Shown: positions 1 to 12,170, counted from the stretch's first letter. The stretch is 64,000 bases of DNA from Nereocystis luetkeana (GCA_031213475.1 JARUPZ010000002.1:3100001-3164000), one strand, 5' to 3'. Program-made: numbers and translations. The notes: generated from the sequence alone by a model not told the origin.

Positions 1-484
1 GGTGCGTCTTCAGGCCCGTGAGACACGCGAGCCACCTATGGCGGCCCCGCCCTCCTCGGCCGTGTACGTGCTTAACATTTCGAGGGTTGTGAGCGTACCC
101 CGCTCTAGCTGCAGGGCTTGCGTCGGGGTGGTCTTGCAGGGGTAAAGTCCGTAGGGCACGACGTCCTCGTCGTGCGACAAGCGGCACCCTCCTCCACCGG
201 CTGCGCTCTTGTGGGTGCAGTCGGAAGCCCTCGCATGGAAGTAGAAAACCCTTCGTTGGCGCAAGGCGTAGATAGTTACCCTGTCTTCGGCATCCGGGTT
301 AGGTAGTTCCTCCTATTCCTTCCTGCGGTCCGTCGTCTCTCGGCTCCTATTGCTCGAGCGGTCGTTTCGGACATCCTGGCGACTTAAAAACGGGTTCCAT
401 GTGCACCCGGGGTAGAGGCACGGACATTGGAGAAGGACGCGATGTGTGGGCGATCGTCAAGCGCTACCTCCTCCTCTTCCTTCC

Positions 485-1605
485 TCTCTTCCTCCTCGCC
501 CTCAGAGAATAATCCCCCGTCTACCGCGGCCAGTGCCGCGCACGCGCCGTCCCGGAGCGCCTCTACCCTCTACCTCCACGCCTTGGGTAGTTCCCTGGTG
601 AGCGGTTTGCCTCCTACCCCCCGTTCTTCCCTCTTGTCTCGCTCTGTCCCAGGGGTAGCCGCTGGCTCTGCGATAGCACCGCTATGCTACCTCAGCTCCG
701 TCCCGTCGTGGGTACCGCTGCCAGGGGGTAGCGACTGCACCAGTGAGCAGGGCAATGTTCAAGCCGTAAAATATGTCATGAGAGACTTCCCCGCGGTGTA
801 CCATGTGCGGATCCAGAGGTTTACTGACTTCTACGTGCGCGGGAGTGAGATATTGCTTAACGTCTGTTCCCAATTGGATAAGGAGGGATCCTTCCCATCG
901 CGATCGAAGGCGCTGGTAAAGAAGAGATTCACCGCTCGTTCGCAGAGCTCCACCATTTTCCTCCCCGAAACATACCTCCAAAAGTGGACTTCTCCGACGT
1001 GTGCGGCCTCGCCTTGTCTGCTGTTGCCGCGCGAACTGCAGCACCAGCCGGCGGGCTGCGGCCATCGACGACTCCCCTTGGAAAAGCTTTATCTCTGTGA
1101 GCGCCGCCTCAGCCCTCTTCTGCGCCTGCCCTGAATGCGCCACGTCAACTACCAGCATCCGGCACCACTACTTCGTCGTGACCTCTTCGAAAGGAATGTA
1201 ACTAAAGCCTCCGTAGACGAGAGGTACCTCCACCGTAGATTGCGGGCGCATCAGCTCGCGCGTCGCCAGGGTGTCTGCGAGGAGCTTTCCAAAGCACTCG
1301 ACTCTCCACGGCGTCAGCCTATCTGCTCGGGGGCGGGCAGGATTGATCCCATCGATGGAGAACTGATCTTGGGGCATGGCCCACGCCGTCCCCTCGACCT
1401 GTAACATCCTCTTCGTAAACTTGTCGACGAATGGATCGTTCCTCCATGAGAGCTCGCCCTGAGGTGCTACAACCCGTCCCACAAAACCAACCTGGTCTTT
1501 GATCAGTCCACTGTCGCCTACGATCTTGCTCACAACCCTTTGGGCCTCTTTCGAGCTGCTAGGTTCCAATGCCCTCAAGTGGGTTGCGGTCTGATGCGGT
1601 TCCAC
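485..1605 (-). pseudogene. Degraded gag-like reading frame
   Basis: One minus-strand frame stays open from about 1605 down to 485 except for two in-frame TAG codons (at 1168-1170 and 682-684). The product would be a mixed helical protein whose last 60 codons are rich in Arg and Gly, an arrangement seen in retrotransposon Gag proteins (capsid part followed by a basic nucleic-acid-binding tail). No complete CCHC zinc knuckle is visible in this frame. The complementary strand is Ser-rich and looks like a shadow. A further open piece in the same frame lies at 10-264. It could be a dead Gag or ORF1; the assignment rests on composition and arrangement only. Confidence 0.25.
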
Positions 1606-2052
1606 CCCCGCTGGTTGGGGCGTCTGTGCGCTTTGGCTCGGCTGCCAGATCCAGGGAGTAGCACGGGGGTGACACTGGTATGGTGCCCCACACTACAGGC
1701 TGTATGCCGTGGGTGCGAGCTGTGGCTGGTGTAACATTTGCGCCTGGGGCACCTGCGCAAGCGGGTAATGTACGAGAGAATACTCGCCCCCCCTGTATTA
1801 TATACCCGGTATATAGATAGGTTGGGTTGGGGTCGGTTGGCGACGACGCTGTAAACCACACCTCTCACTGCGTGAGCTAGACAGCCAGGGTACCGTTTTT
1901 CGTTTTTTTGTTTTTTCGGGGGTCACCACGGCTGGCGGTCGAGTTAGATCATTTTTGTGCGGGGAGAACTTTCACTCCGCACAAGGGGGATGCTCGTATC
2001 ATTTAGTTTGTATATGATGAGACACCCACGAGGTAGTTACATAGGTAAACCC
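1606..2052. other. No gene seen; T-rich spacer
   Basis: Overlapping minus-strand frames near 1559-1868 could be the N-terminal part of the gag-like reading just below, but no frame is convincing. T-runs near 1895-1915 follow. Nothing else is recognisable. Confidence 0.3.
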
Positions 2053-2333
2053 AGTGCTGTCTCTGGAGGTGGCCACACCAGAGATTAAATCAATTAATTG
2101 ATGCTGTCATCCATATGCAAGAAAATCCGCCTCAATAGCGGTTCTTAGTAGGATGCAGCTCACCCTTCATGCGACTCGCCCAACACCTCAAGGCGCTTCG
2201 CGCTTGGTGCAAGCAATGTCTGCCTGGTCGGTGAAAACCCGACGTGTTTCGTCCCGGCATTGTAGGGATGCGAGGGTCTATGGTCATACGACTACGGTCA
2301 TGCATGATAATGAGTACACAACCCCCCCCCCCC
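2053..2333 (+). repeat. Dispersed repeat D, copy 1 (C-tract end)
   Basis: Near-full copy of a ~270-bp dispersed repeat. It starts around TGTCTCTGGAGGTGGCC, runs through the conserved blocks GGATGCAGCTCACCCTTCAT, TCTGCCTGGTCGGTGAAAAC and GGGATGCGAGGGTCTATGGT, and ends at a 12-C run (2322-2333). At least seven other copies occur in the window in both orientations and the homopolymer is always on the same side, so the C-tract belongs to the repeat. No terminal inverted repeat and no polymerase III box pair could be defined. Confidence 0.8.
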
Positions 2334-2428
2334 GTGTTACACAGACTTCATGGGTGCGCTGCGTACCCAATCGGATGTGGTGCCTGGCTAGTTGCCGTTG
2401 CCGGGCGCAGGGGCTGCGCCGACATCCA

Positions 2429-2433
<5 letters not shown>

Positions 2434-2473
<40 letters not shown>
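2434..2473 (+). repeat. (GCT)n microsatellite
   Basis: About 13 uninterrupted GCT units lead into the imperfect GCT/GCG-rich tract that follows. Confidence 0.9.
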
Positions 2474-3240
2474 ATGTTGCTGCGGCAGCTGCTGCTGTTT
2501 CCGCGGCAGCTGCTGCCTCTGTTGGGAGAGCGACGGCGGCCGTTCCTTTTGATGTTCCGGCGATGGAGCATGTTTCAGGTCCTGTACCGACCTCCCCTTC
2601 TTGCTGCGGCGGCGACTCTCTCGGGGTGCACTGCTGTGGCTGCTGTCCTGGCTACGGCAGCGACGGCGTTCCTTGTGATCGCGGCCATGACTGCGGCGGC
2701 GGCTTCGTTCCTTGCTGTCGTGGTTGCGGGCGTGGTGGCGACGGCGGCGTTCTTGGCTATCGCGACTGTGGCCGCGGTGGCGGCGGTGTTTCTTGCTGTC
2801 GCTGCCCCGGTCCTGGTGGCTGCGGCGCTCCCTGCTGTCGCGGCCGCGGATACGTCGGCGCTGCTCCTGCCTATCCTTGTCACGGCTGCGCAGGTGAGGC
2901 GTCTGGCTGTCCTGACCGCGGCCGTGGCTGCGGCGTTGCCTGTGGTCGCGACTGATGCTAGAGCGCGGCGGCCACGGCTACGAGGGCCGCTATCCCCCCG
3001 TTCCTGGTCGCGACCACGGCCGTAGTCACTAGATGGGTAGCGTTCGCCCCCTCCAACGCGTTGGCCCTGGTCACAATGGGGATTGTGGACGCGCCCGCGA
3101 GGCTGACCGCTGCTGCTGCGGTTACCACGGTGGTCCTGGTCGCGGTCGCTCCCTCGGTCGCTGCAGCTGCGAGATGCTTCGTCGCCCCGTGCACTGCCTC
3201 CTCCGCCGGTATGTTCTGGGTGGTCATGCCTGGCCTGAAA
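2474..3240. repeat. GC-rich degenerate minisatellite
   Basis: A 770-bp stretch of imperfect GCGGCG/GTTCTTGCTGTCGCG-type units. It is open in several frames on both strands: Ala/Leu/Val-rich and Gly/Cys-rich on plus, Ala/Thr-rich on minus. Simultaneous openness in opposing frames is what such composition gives by chance. A glycine/cysteine-rich plus-strand protein (about 2392-2955) cannot be excluded but has no recognisable domain. Confidence 0.6.
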
Positions 3241-5439
3241 AAAATGTTAGTGTGAGTGTTTTCAAATCCTTGATTCACGCTTGACCTGAAAGCGAGATAC
3301 GTGTTCGTTTAAGCATGTGTTATAAATGACATTTGCTCTTGGACGGCACCCCTACAGCAGTAGGCTCTACATCGCTAGTTACCAGTATCACCCAACCCGG
3401 GCGAAAGGCATACGAGACTGTGCGTGTAGTAGGACGTACGGCATCTTTGGTCTGTATAGACACCTGTCATTTGTATATGGTTTTTGAAGAGAATATGTAG
3501 TCAATAGCATGCTGCCATTTACTATCGAAAATGCATTGTGTGCAATCATGAACAACGAGCAGATAAACGAGCACGGGCAACAGGCAAACGGAGCACGAGC
3601 AACGAGTATGCCTTCATGCATTGACCGAACACATATCTTCAAAGCAATACGAAACAAACAGGTGGAGCGCCATTGGCAGCGTGCACACATAACAGCATTG
3701 AAAGTATGGCCGTAATGCCAGCAAAGCAAAACAAAGACATGTGGGTTTACGCATACATACGAAGGTGGGTGTACACATGTATATGAATATTCTGCGAGAT
3801 CAACGTGAGATGACGCCTGAGCACGATGGCATCATCCCGCCGTTTTTTCAAACCCTCCGATCTCCTGCAACAGTTTTTCAAACACACCGATCCCCTGCAA
3901 CGTACTTCGATCTCCCTGGGTTCACCATGATACAGCAGAGTACAACTCTCAGACGCTAAAAAAGACCCGGGCTCGTTAGATCTCTGAGGCCGGCTCACCT
4001 GTTGCTTGAGAGTTCGAGAAGTGCCTTCGTACAGTAATGATCGAGTCACGCAGAAAGTGGATCGATGCAATGCGGTAGTTGCAAGCAGCCAAAGTAAAAA
4101 ATCAACGAAGCACCACAGACACGATGACTGGCACGACGGGTAGGCAGGGCCCAAGGGGCTGGGGGTCGATAGGACAGATATTACAGATCACTCGGCTTTT
4201 ACATTTATTTATTTGCTTCACTTGGTGGTGTTTAGTAAGCACCGGGTTGTTCCGTGACCTCGTCACTGGTTCTTTACACGGAACTAAAGGCATTCCCACA
4301 CCGGGGATCCCCCCTGCCCCTATAGGATTCGCCGAGAGGAGGTAATCAAAGTTTGTCCACTGCCCATCGAATAGACCCGACGCGTGACACAGACTAGAGC
4401 AGCTGTCTCGCGCCGTATTATCCTCCTCGAAGCACTGTCGCGCTGTAACAGTTCCTCGGCGCTGTAACATAGTGTGCTACTGTAGTGCTGCTGTACTCTA
4501 GTACTGCTGGACTGCTGGGGGTGTAGGTGGTTTGGGTGGATAGGTGGGTTAGCTCTTCGCTACAAAGCGTTACAGCATGGGCGGGTGGTCAGCAAACACA
4601 ACCAAAAGCATGAGTCCACGCAAGCATAACAACAGGGAGTGTGGTATCAAGGGAAGAAGATGTACGGGGGCCCGACAACTATCGTGGACGGACGAGAGAA
4701 ACAGCGCAACACTGCTGTAAACCCCTCGCAACACTTGCAGACTAGGATTACGGGTAAGGGTTGTACTGGGTGTGTGGCACGCCTTCTCGCAGTAGCAGCC
4801 CCCTTCCGACACTTGCTGGGTGCGGCGTGCCTCCGAGGGGAAGTTTGTGCTCGTGCTTCATTACCTTTTTGTGCGCGAACTTCCGTCCTTGTATGTCTTC
4901 CCGCTCGAGCAGCATTTGCTCTGGGATCTTGCACGACCTCAAGAACTTCCGATCTGCCGTGACGGTGCTGCTGCTGCTGCTGCTGCCGTTGACTAGTCTG
5001 ATTTGCTGTTGAGCAGGAAGTGACCCTGCCAAAAAACACCACTAATAGATATCGCGAACCCCATGGGGTCAAGACCTTGCAGCCAGAAGCGACCTTGCAC
5101 GGCCGTGTGCGGGCGACGGGCAACGACCTCGTCATCGCCGTTAGCTAACCCTGCTGGGCGAGCCATGCTTCTAGAAGGGGGTTTCACGTTTGTTGCGATC
5201 GATGCGCTGTAGCCAGTTTGCTAAAGATTTCGCTGCTCGTACCGACTCTGGCACATGTGACTGTCTACAAGCGGTTATCCCGGGTGAGGCTGGGTCGCGT
5301 AGCGCAAGGTGCAGGGCTCCGTCGAAGCCGAAAGTTGGTCCAGACTGCTTGTATGTGTGTCGGCTATCGATTAGCGCGGTATATACGTCAACGTCGGGAG
5401 TGGTTTGGCACCAGATTTTTTCGAGGATGAGAGTTTCCT
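3241..5439. other. No gene recognised
   Basis: Mixed-composition sequence with only short frames. Local features are a CTGCTG run near 4967-4984, a partly duplicated phrase near 3847-3905 (TTTTTCAAAC...CCGATC...CCTGCAAC) and a short poly-T. No RNA gene or transposon end could be defined. Confidence 0.4.
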
Positions 5440-5655
5440 TGTGACGGGGGACAGACAGACAGACCGACAGATCTGCAATCACCACAATAAAGACTTAGTT
5501 TTACAAACTGAGAACTTTCGATACAAATTGTTATTGCCCTCGAAGAAATGCATTCAACCGCTGTTCTCAATTTGCTTGTCTTTTTTTGGGGAGTTGCGGT
5601 CGAAGCTGGTGAAAGTGACGAAAGAGATCAGTCGGCACTGTGGTCGCCAACATGC
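5440..5655 (+). repeat. Dispersed repeat Q, copy 1
   Basis: Starts at GACAGACAGACAGACC and contains TTGTTATTGCCCTCGAAGAA. The same order of blocks recurs at 7875-8040 and, for the first 60 bases, at 17893-17945. The copies differ by point changes and small indels, as expected for old interspersed repeats. Confidence 0.7.
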
Positions 5656-6419
5656 AGTTAGTTCCGCAACAACAGGATTTTTTTCCCACTTACTTTGTAA
5701 GCAGGCACATTCTGCCTACGAGCACTCGTAGAGTTGGGTTTCTTTAGGTATATAACTAAAAAAACAAAACCGTTATGACAGGTGCCACCACTTCTACTAC
5801 TGCTGTACCCGACATCTACAGCAGATCTTCTCCTGCTTCTCCGTCCCGGCATCTGTAGGAGGACGGGCCTGATAACACCACCTGCAGCATGTGTTAGGAC
5901 ACGGCTGGCACGTTGCTGCTATGGACAGGCAAAGTCTGCTTACGAGTACTCGTTTATCAATAGGTAGAACTAGAATAACAAAACCGTTAGACGTGTTTCG
6001 GTTCTGCTTGGCCCAGCCATGTGTGCCTACACACGTTGCCGTATCTACTGTTGTAGCTCGACCAACTCTGGACGAACTCCAACCGCACCAGCATCAGAAG
6101 GTTTCGTTTGTGTGTTTGCGTGCACAGAGCCCGCCGAGACTGGCACTGGCGCCGTGTGCGTTGAGCGCGGTGGAAAAACGTGGTTGAAAACAATGATGAA
6201 TCACACACGATGACACAGTGACACAGCAGTGACACACAAAAACAAAAAACTACGAGCGAGGCACCCCACTCTCGCAAGACGAAGAGGTTTTTTTCCCTTG
6301 GAAAACCAAGAAAAAAGGCGCGCGCTTCGCGTTTGCGCGCCTCGTTACAATATTGTTTTGGTAGCACGCTTCTCGGCATTTTATGTTCATATTGTGACAC
6401 ATCCTGGCCCAGCAAAAAA
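5656..6419. other. No gene recognised
   Basis: Contains two related phrases (GTAAGCAGGCACATTCTGCC near 5698 and AGGCAAAGTCTGCTTACGAG near 5929) and a palindromic GCGCGCTTCGCGTTTGCGCG near 6319. Nothing codes convincingly. Confidence 0.35.
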
Positions 6420-7040
6420 GCTCAGCATGCGGCACAGTTCTGCACCAGAATGCAGCAGGAGCAGCCACACAGCTCTGCAGCCGCAGCGCATCTATAGCAC
6501 CGCCATACAATCCGAACCTTCAACCCAAGTACAAACCGCCTCTCGGTGCAGTATGAACTGGCAGCCATCATCGCGTGCAACAGCAGCAATGTCGGCGGCG
6601 TTGAGGGGCATCCAGCACTCGTGACTCAACCGACAGCCTCTCGTAGGAATAACTGGAAATGATCGACCACAATATTTCCCCGACTCGCGCTTCGCGCTTG
6701 CGTTCCTCGTTGCAACTTTATTTGGTAGTAAGCTTCTGGGCATTTTAGGTTCTTATTGTGGCACATCCTGTCCCAGCAAAAACGCACAGCACGTCACAGC
6801 TCTGCAGCAGCATGCAGCAGGAGCAGCCACATAGCTCTGCAGCAACAGCGCATACATAACACCGCCATACAATCCGAACCTTCAACCCGAATACAACCCG
6901 CCTCTCGGTGCAGCATGAATTCGCAGCCATCATCACCCTACGACAGCGGCAATGTCGGCGCCGTCGAGGGGCCTCCAGCACTCGTGACTCAACCGACAGC
7001 CTCTAGTGGGGACTGGAAATGATCGACCACAATTTTTCCC
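6420..7040 (+). repeat. Tandem pair of ~310-bp units
   Basis: Unit 1 (6420-6710) and unit 2 (6775-7040) share long blocks such as CCGCCATACAATCCGAACCT and GACTCAACCGACAGCCTCT. Both can be read as short Gln/Ser-rich peptides in the same register, so the unit may descend from coding sequence, but both copies are broken. A third copy lies inverted at 7265-7445. Confidence 0.75.
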
Positions 7041-7264
7041 CGACTAGATATCGAGCACACGCGGCACAACAAAAACCACACACGCTGCATAGCACAACCC
7101 GACGCATGGACCGTAATTCCAACGCCCCACCCAACTCAAGGCCAACTAGCGGATAGTACGCGTTCACACGATGGCGATCCACTCGGTGAACTCTGTGGTC
7201 CCAGCGACCTGACACGCTCGTCGCGTGACTGCTCTTTTGTTCAGCCTGCGCAGCCAAACTACTG

Positions 7265-7445
7265 TTTTCAGCGCCGCCGGCATTGCTGCTGTTGCAGGGT
7301 GATGGCTGCGGGTGCACTATACACCGAGAAGCGGGCTGTACTTGGTTGGGTTGGGGAGTTGAATTGTATGGCGGTGCAATATTTATGCGCTTCTGCTGCA
7401 GAGCTGTGGCTGCTCCTGATGCACATGCTGCTGCAGAGCTGTGCT
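7265..7445 (-). repeat. Inverted third copy of the 6.4-7.0 kb unit
   Basis: On the minus strand this stretch repeats the blocks of the tandem pair (AGCTCTGCAGC, CGCATAAATATTGCACCGCC, CCGCTTCTCGGTGTA). Together with 6775-7040 it forms a large imperfect hairpin. Confidence 0.65.
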
Positions 7446-7479
7446 CGTATGGTTGAGCCCCTAAGTTCAACAGCATCAT

Positions 7480-7990
7480 GCTTGATATTGGACATGCTCT
7501 TCTCGTGTCCTCGTATGGTTGAGCCCCTCAGGTGGTGTTGGTACAGTATGGGTATGGTATAGTCCGAGGTATGGTACGTGGTACGGTACGGTGTGTCGTG
7601 TGGTACAGTATGTGATATCGTACGCTGGTATGGTATGGTGCGGTTTCTTTGGTGGATACACTATATGGGAAAAAACACGGTATGTGATCTGGTATGTTTG
7701 TGGTATGGTATGATGGTACGGTGTGGTGGATGTATTATATGGCTAAATATTGCCTGGTGGTATGGCATGTTCAAGTATATAAGGTCCGTAAGAGTCTAAC
7801 ACGCCGTACGAATATCATCCGTAACGACCTTGTACATCGATAATTGGAACTTGTTCGAAAATTTAAGGCATGCGAGAAGACAAACAGACAGACAGACAGA
7901 CAGATTTGCAACTACCAAAACAGAGACTCAGTTCTACAAACTGATAATTGTTATTGCCCTCGAAGAAATGAATGTATTCGAGCGCTGTGC
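7480..7990 (+). repeat. Dispersed repeat P, copy 1 (GGTATGGTAC-rich)
   Basis: Begins near TCGTATGGTTGAGCCCCTCA, continues through degenerate GGTATGGTA/GGTACGGTA microsatellite, then GGTATGGCATGTTCAAGTAT, and ends in the GACAGACAGACAG block shared with repeat Q. The same series recurs at 17488-17947. Confidence 0.8.
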
Positions 7991-8045
7991 TAAGTTGCAG
8001 TGGGAGTCGGTGAGGGTGACGAGAGAACAGTCGGCACCGGCACAG

Positions 8046-8964
8046 ACGGCACCCCAGCAGGCGGAGTTTGGCTCAGACTGGGCGTCTGCGTGCTACAGTA
8101 GTTATGTGTACTACTCGTGGTCGTACTGGGCGGAGATATGGGATATTCGTAGTTCGTAAAGGGCATGTAACATCCTCCATACGACATTTTCCCTTCGTGT
8201 TGTTGGTGGTGATGCACCAGACTCTTCCACAGCCTACTGCTGCTAGAAGAGTGGGGATGACGAACGTGACAGATCTACGGCGGCAGTGGTCAAGCTCCCA
8301 ACTGCATGAAGCTACTACTGCGTTGGCAGTTAATGTTTTGTCATGGATGCGTAGTTGTCGTTCTCAGCCTTGTAATATTGTACTAACGACAACTGTTCCG
8401 CCGGCTGGACCGGAACAGGCGACAAGTGTTGCCAGCCGCCAGAGACTCCGGGCACACAACAAGCCAGAGACGACCCCGGGGACACAGAAACAACCCTTCG
8501 GTTTCAATTGTAGTGCTACCAACCGTGGCGCACCACAGCGTCACGAGCACCTGCACCAGTACTACAGCATTGGGATCGTTTTCATAGAGGTAATCGGTTT
8601 AGCAGTGCTAAATGCAGTACCTGAGCGGTCCGCGTCACAGCGCAGAAACCTTGTATATCTACAACTTCCTGTCGCGCGAGCTTTTCTTTGTCTAGGATAA
8701 GGCATGGACACTGGATCTCCAGGATGTTTACGGGTGGAAGTAGCTGTTTAGTGTGACGAACGAGCACAGAGACCCACAGCGTATACCAGGCGGTGTCAGC
8801 TACCAGGTAGCCCTACTTTGTTTACCGCGTGAAATCAACACAATTACTAGCACATACAACAATTCGATACGACTCGACGAGGGAAGACTGTGTCAGTTGC
8901 GAGTCTTGAGTAGGGCACCTGATAAAAAAAGGCCAATCGCGTGTTGTTTGGGGGGTTTTATCTT
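8046..8964. other. No gene recognised
   Basis: A 210-codon plus-strand frame (8068-8700) crosses this stretch. It has no domain, no compositional signature of coding and no splice context, and I regard it as chance. Confidence 0.3.
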
Positions 8965-9130
8965 GCTTTTACTTTCCAGCTTCAGGACAAGCCGTGTGGT
9001 CGCATGTGGATTCCTTATTTACTAAGCTTATTTTTATCGCCCGGACGGTTCAGCATTCCCGATTGCTCGTCGATTTTTATCGAGTTTTGCCAACTGACCC
9101 TCTAAAACAAAAAAAAGTCCCCAAACTGGT
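8965..9130 (-). repeat. SINE family S, 3' fragment
   Basis: Aligned with the minus-strand SINE at 53690-54008, it keeps TTACTTTCCAGC, GGACAAGCCGTGTGGTC, TTATTTTTATCGC, GTTCAGCATTCCC, GCTCGTCGAT and AAAAAAGTCCC in the same order. The tRNA-like head is missing. Confidence 0.6.
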
Positions 9131-9520
9131 GGAAATATCTCATCTGCTTATGATAGTAGTTGCTCGGTGTCTTGCTTCGTTCTCGTTGTTGTCGTGCCGT
9201 CTTGTTTTAACTACTTACTGCTGTGGAGACCATTTTGCAAAACTCTGACTTTTTCTAAATACACAGGTTGTTGTAATCACCCTTCTCTTCAAGGATGTGA
9301 CTAAAGGCACGCCTGCCCTACCGTGCTGCTGTGAACTTGGCGCAATCAATTATAGCCTATTAGCTAAAACGAATCACCCCCACCCACTCCTCTCGTGTGG
9401 CTTTTACTACATACTGTAGATACCATTATAGCACTGCTGACCACTATGAACATAAATGTAAGAACCGTTTTGATCTACAAATTAGTGCCCCAACGGTCTA
9501 TATTTTCTGGCCGGCCAGAG
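9131..9520. other. No gene seen; left flank of the LTR block
   Basis: No frame or repeat was recognised. The last 17 bases (TTTCTGGCCGGCCAGAG) recur 42 bp beyond the right LTR. Confidence 0.4.
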
Positions 9521-10061
9521 TGTTGCAGCGCTACGGGCTCCAGGAGTCGCCCAGGAGGGCAACAGGGTATTCTGTGATGTACGTCGACTGACCTGACCAG
9601 TGACGTATGGAGGGTGCATCGTGTAAGACAGCGATAAGGCCGTAGGATGGCTCGCTGTCATATCGATGTAGGAATACAATGGCGTGTCCCCGGCGGGGGA
9701 AGCCATTGTCTGGGTCATGGAAACCCCGTATCGGTTGTAGTGGTCGATACGGGTGCTCTGTGGCGCTACCTGGGGTTTAGTCAATACCACCAAAGAACGA
9801 AAGAAACAAGTCAAACCACATCCGTTCACACACCGTGCATGACTATTGCATACCGCTTGCCTGTCTGTTAATCCCACGTCACCCTTGTCGAACAATACCA
9901 ACGCTCGACTCCGTGGCGGCTGGCCAACCCGTGGCCAGAGAGGATTTGCGAGCTAGGGACGGAGGAAACCTCCATCAGGACTCTCTCAACGAACGACAAC
10001 AGCTGGCTATCGAGGTGAGACCGAGTGGATAGCGGCCCAAGAGGGAGGCCAAGCTATAAGA
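9521..10061 (+). mobile_element. LTR-like direct repeat, left copy
   Basis: A 541-bp segment starting TGTTGCAGCGCTACGGGCTC that is repeated with roughly 90% or better identity at 16221-16765. It is followed at once by TGGTGAGCCCAGATGATGAC, which has the TGG start and position of a tRNA primer-binding site. The right copy starts TG, ends CA and is preceded by a G-rich polypurine tract. Together these are the hallmarks of retrotransposon LTRs. The direct flanks carry no 4-6 bp duplication, so the two LTRs need not come from one insertion. Confidence 0.7.
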
Positions 10062-10081
10062 TGGTGAGCCCAGATGATGAC
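10062..10081 (+). promoter_or_regulatory. Putative tRNA primer-binding site
   Basis: TGGTGAGCCCAGATGATGAC directly abuts the left LTR. The TGG start pairs with the 3' CCA of a tRNA primer. The donor tRNA was not identified. Confidence 0.4.
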
Positions 10082-10176
10082 AGAGAGAGGGGGATATTGG
10101 ATCACAAGGGTATGAGCTCTGGCGGGGACACGGGAATTCGGTACCCAAGCATCTGGGCCCGAGTACCTGGGCCCGA

Positions 10177-12170
10177 CTTTTTTTCCACGCACGCGACGCC
10201 TCCACCCTGGTGTTCCTGCACGCGATGAAGGCAATCGAGGTCGACCGCAAGCGAAGACCGGAAGCGGAAGCTGGTCGGTACCTCGTGGGGGACGTAGACG
10301 ATACGCCGAACAACTACGCCGCGGAGCTTCGCTTCAAACTGAGGATCGTCGGGCTACACAAGTGAGTCGAACGGACGGACTTCCCCCGTCCACAGACGCG
10401 TTACTCACGCGAGGAGGTGCGTCCCATCACCACCCCGTGTGACGCAATCACCCCCGCGCCGATACACATCACAATTACCCATGCCACATCCATCACCCAT
10501 GCGAATTGAGTCACCGACGCCCGCGACGCCAACAACACATAGACATATATCCGACATCACACCGAATACGCACACCCGGACACACACGCCCACCTCCAGG
10601 TGGACCGAGGCCGGGCTCGCCCGCACATTCGCCATGGACAGCGCCGTCTACGCGGCGTCCAACCAGAACATGCGACTCACCGGAGCCGGGAAAGCATCGG
10701 GGGTGGGCGAGAAGCGTACCGGCAGGCCGCGAGTGGGCGTGCCTCTACGCCCGACCCCGCCCGGCGTCCAAGGGGAACGCACCCCCCTCGGGCCCTGGCC
10801 GCCACCCTTCAACCAGCCGCTAGACATGGACCGGCCAAACGACTGGAAGCGGTTCTCCATCTCCTGGATCACACAGAGTGCCGGGGAAGCGAACATCCCT
10901 CCCCTCTCATACGCATCCAACCTACTGCACAGGTCGCAACACGCGAGGGCCATCGCACAGAGAGCCTGCAAGGCCAGACAAGACGACCACCCCCACCCGC
11001 TCTACAGGCGCAAATATATCCGTCCTGGAGGCCGACGACGACACACCCGCCGCGCAAGACATCTCCGGGCCCACGCTCGCCCAATGCCACACCCACCTGC
11101 ATGCCACAGGCATTCCCTTCCTCTGCCGGCCTCCACAGGCGGGCGACCCGGACAAGGGCTTCCGGAGTGGGCCCACCGGCAATCGCAGAGGACTACAAAC
11201 AGGCGCACGCGCGAGGTGGGAAGCCACGACCCAGGACATCTGGTACCTGCAGGACGGGAGGCCAGGCGCGCTACGACGACTCGGGCCCGGCCAAATGGTC
11301 CACTGCCGGGCCTGCGACTACGACGCCAATGGCCGGCCAGACATGCGCGGGGACTGCTCCGCGCACACCTCCGTCAACGGCGAATCACTCGGTGTCTGGT
11401 GCTGGGGGTGCCAGACGCAGTACTGGCTGGACAGAGGTCTCCCCCGTATCGTCGGGACAACAGACCCACCACTGACACCTCTGGCGCCAGGACAGTACCT
11501 CGGCAGCCTGGACCCCCCAGTACCGCTCTTCGCGAACAAATTCACAGCGATAGACGTGCCGACAGGCGCCGGCAAGACCCAGATGTTCAAGGCCCAGCTC
11601 AACCACCTGGACTTCATGAACGGCGGGATCGACTCCCCGACGAGAGCCGCCGTATGCGTCGTCGTCTTCAGAAGGAGCCTGTCCACGTACTACGAAGGCC
11701 AACTATGCAAGAACCACGGGTTCGGCGTGTACACGGATATAGACATCGAAACGTGCACACCGGAGACGCACGGCAGAATCATCAGCTGCGTCCCGAGCAT
11801 GGCCAAGCTCCCGCACGCGCTGCCGGACGGCAGAGGCATCAGCGTCAATGGTCGACAGCACATGTTAGTCCTCGAAGAGGTGGGCCAGACCAGGTCTATG
11901 ACGATTTGCAACCTGCTCACCGCCCAGGAGATGCTGAAGGTGGACAACGCTTTCGGGGCCCTCATCAGGCTCACCCCCCACGTCATCATGACGGAGTACC
12001 GCATGCTAGAGGTGAGCGCGCCGCCCGAGAACACGCACAAGAGCCTCTCGTCGGCCTCGCACTGGGCTTGTACATATTATGCGGCGTTTTTACATGGGGG
12101 TCGGGGCCTCTTACACTTAGTTGACGCATTACCGCCACGGGTGATGCGACCACCCCAGGCGTTACACCTG
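10177..12170 (+). pseudogene. AEP primase + UL9-like helicase fragment, left copy
   Basis: Fragment of a DNA-replication protein: archaeo-eukaryotic primase (PrimPol/herpes UL52 type) joined to an SF2 helicase resembling UL9 origin-binding proteins. Likely exons are ~10177-10361, 10600-10877 and 11008 onward. The first junction (AA/GTGAGT...CCTCCAG/G) keeps phase and gives ...LRIVGLHKWTEAGLARTF. It leads into MDSAVYAASNQNMRL, the third-Asp motif of PrimPols. The second (GTGCCG...CTACAG) is phase-compatible, but an old frameshift near 10990 is an alternative. Next come a Cys pair (HCRAC) and a CWGC pair, a zinc-ribbon-like layout, then Walker A PTGAGKTQMFK and a motif II reading LVLEEVG (E for the usual D). 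The coding similarity to the right copy ends at 12170, before the RecA2 half. Primase motifs I and II are not seen. Confidence 0.7.
10362..10599 (+). other. Predicted intron 1 of the primase-helicase gene (left arm)
   Basis: 238 nt, GTGAGTCGAA at the donor and CACCTCCAG at the acceptor. Splicing joins AA to G (Lys codon) and restores one frame across the primase motif. The equivalent intron in the right arm carries the 1-nt indel noted for the inverted repeat, which would be harmless in non-coding sequence. Confidence 0.6.

Noticed and set aside
2153-3025. 290-codon Leu/Ala-rich frame
   Set aside because: It starts inside repeat D and runs through (GCT)n and a GC-rich minisatellite. Opposing frames are equally open.
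8068-8700. 210-codon plus frame
   Set aside because: No motif, no compositional bias, no splice context; near the length expected for the longest chance frame in 64 kb.
10600-11475. 291-codon Arg/Pro-rich frames in both arms
   Set aside because: Third-frame shadows of the GC-rich primase-helicase gene; no family features.
10439-12124. 561-codon plus-strand frame and its 476-codon mirror (12827-14257, minus)
   Set aside because: Only the part around 10600-10877 (or to ~10990) matches the primase motif. Beyond it the Arg/His/Pro-rich reading is a shadow of the helicase frame, and the part before 10600 is intron.
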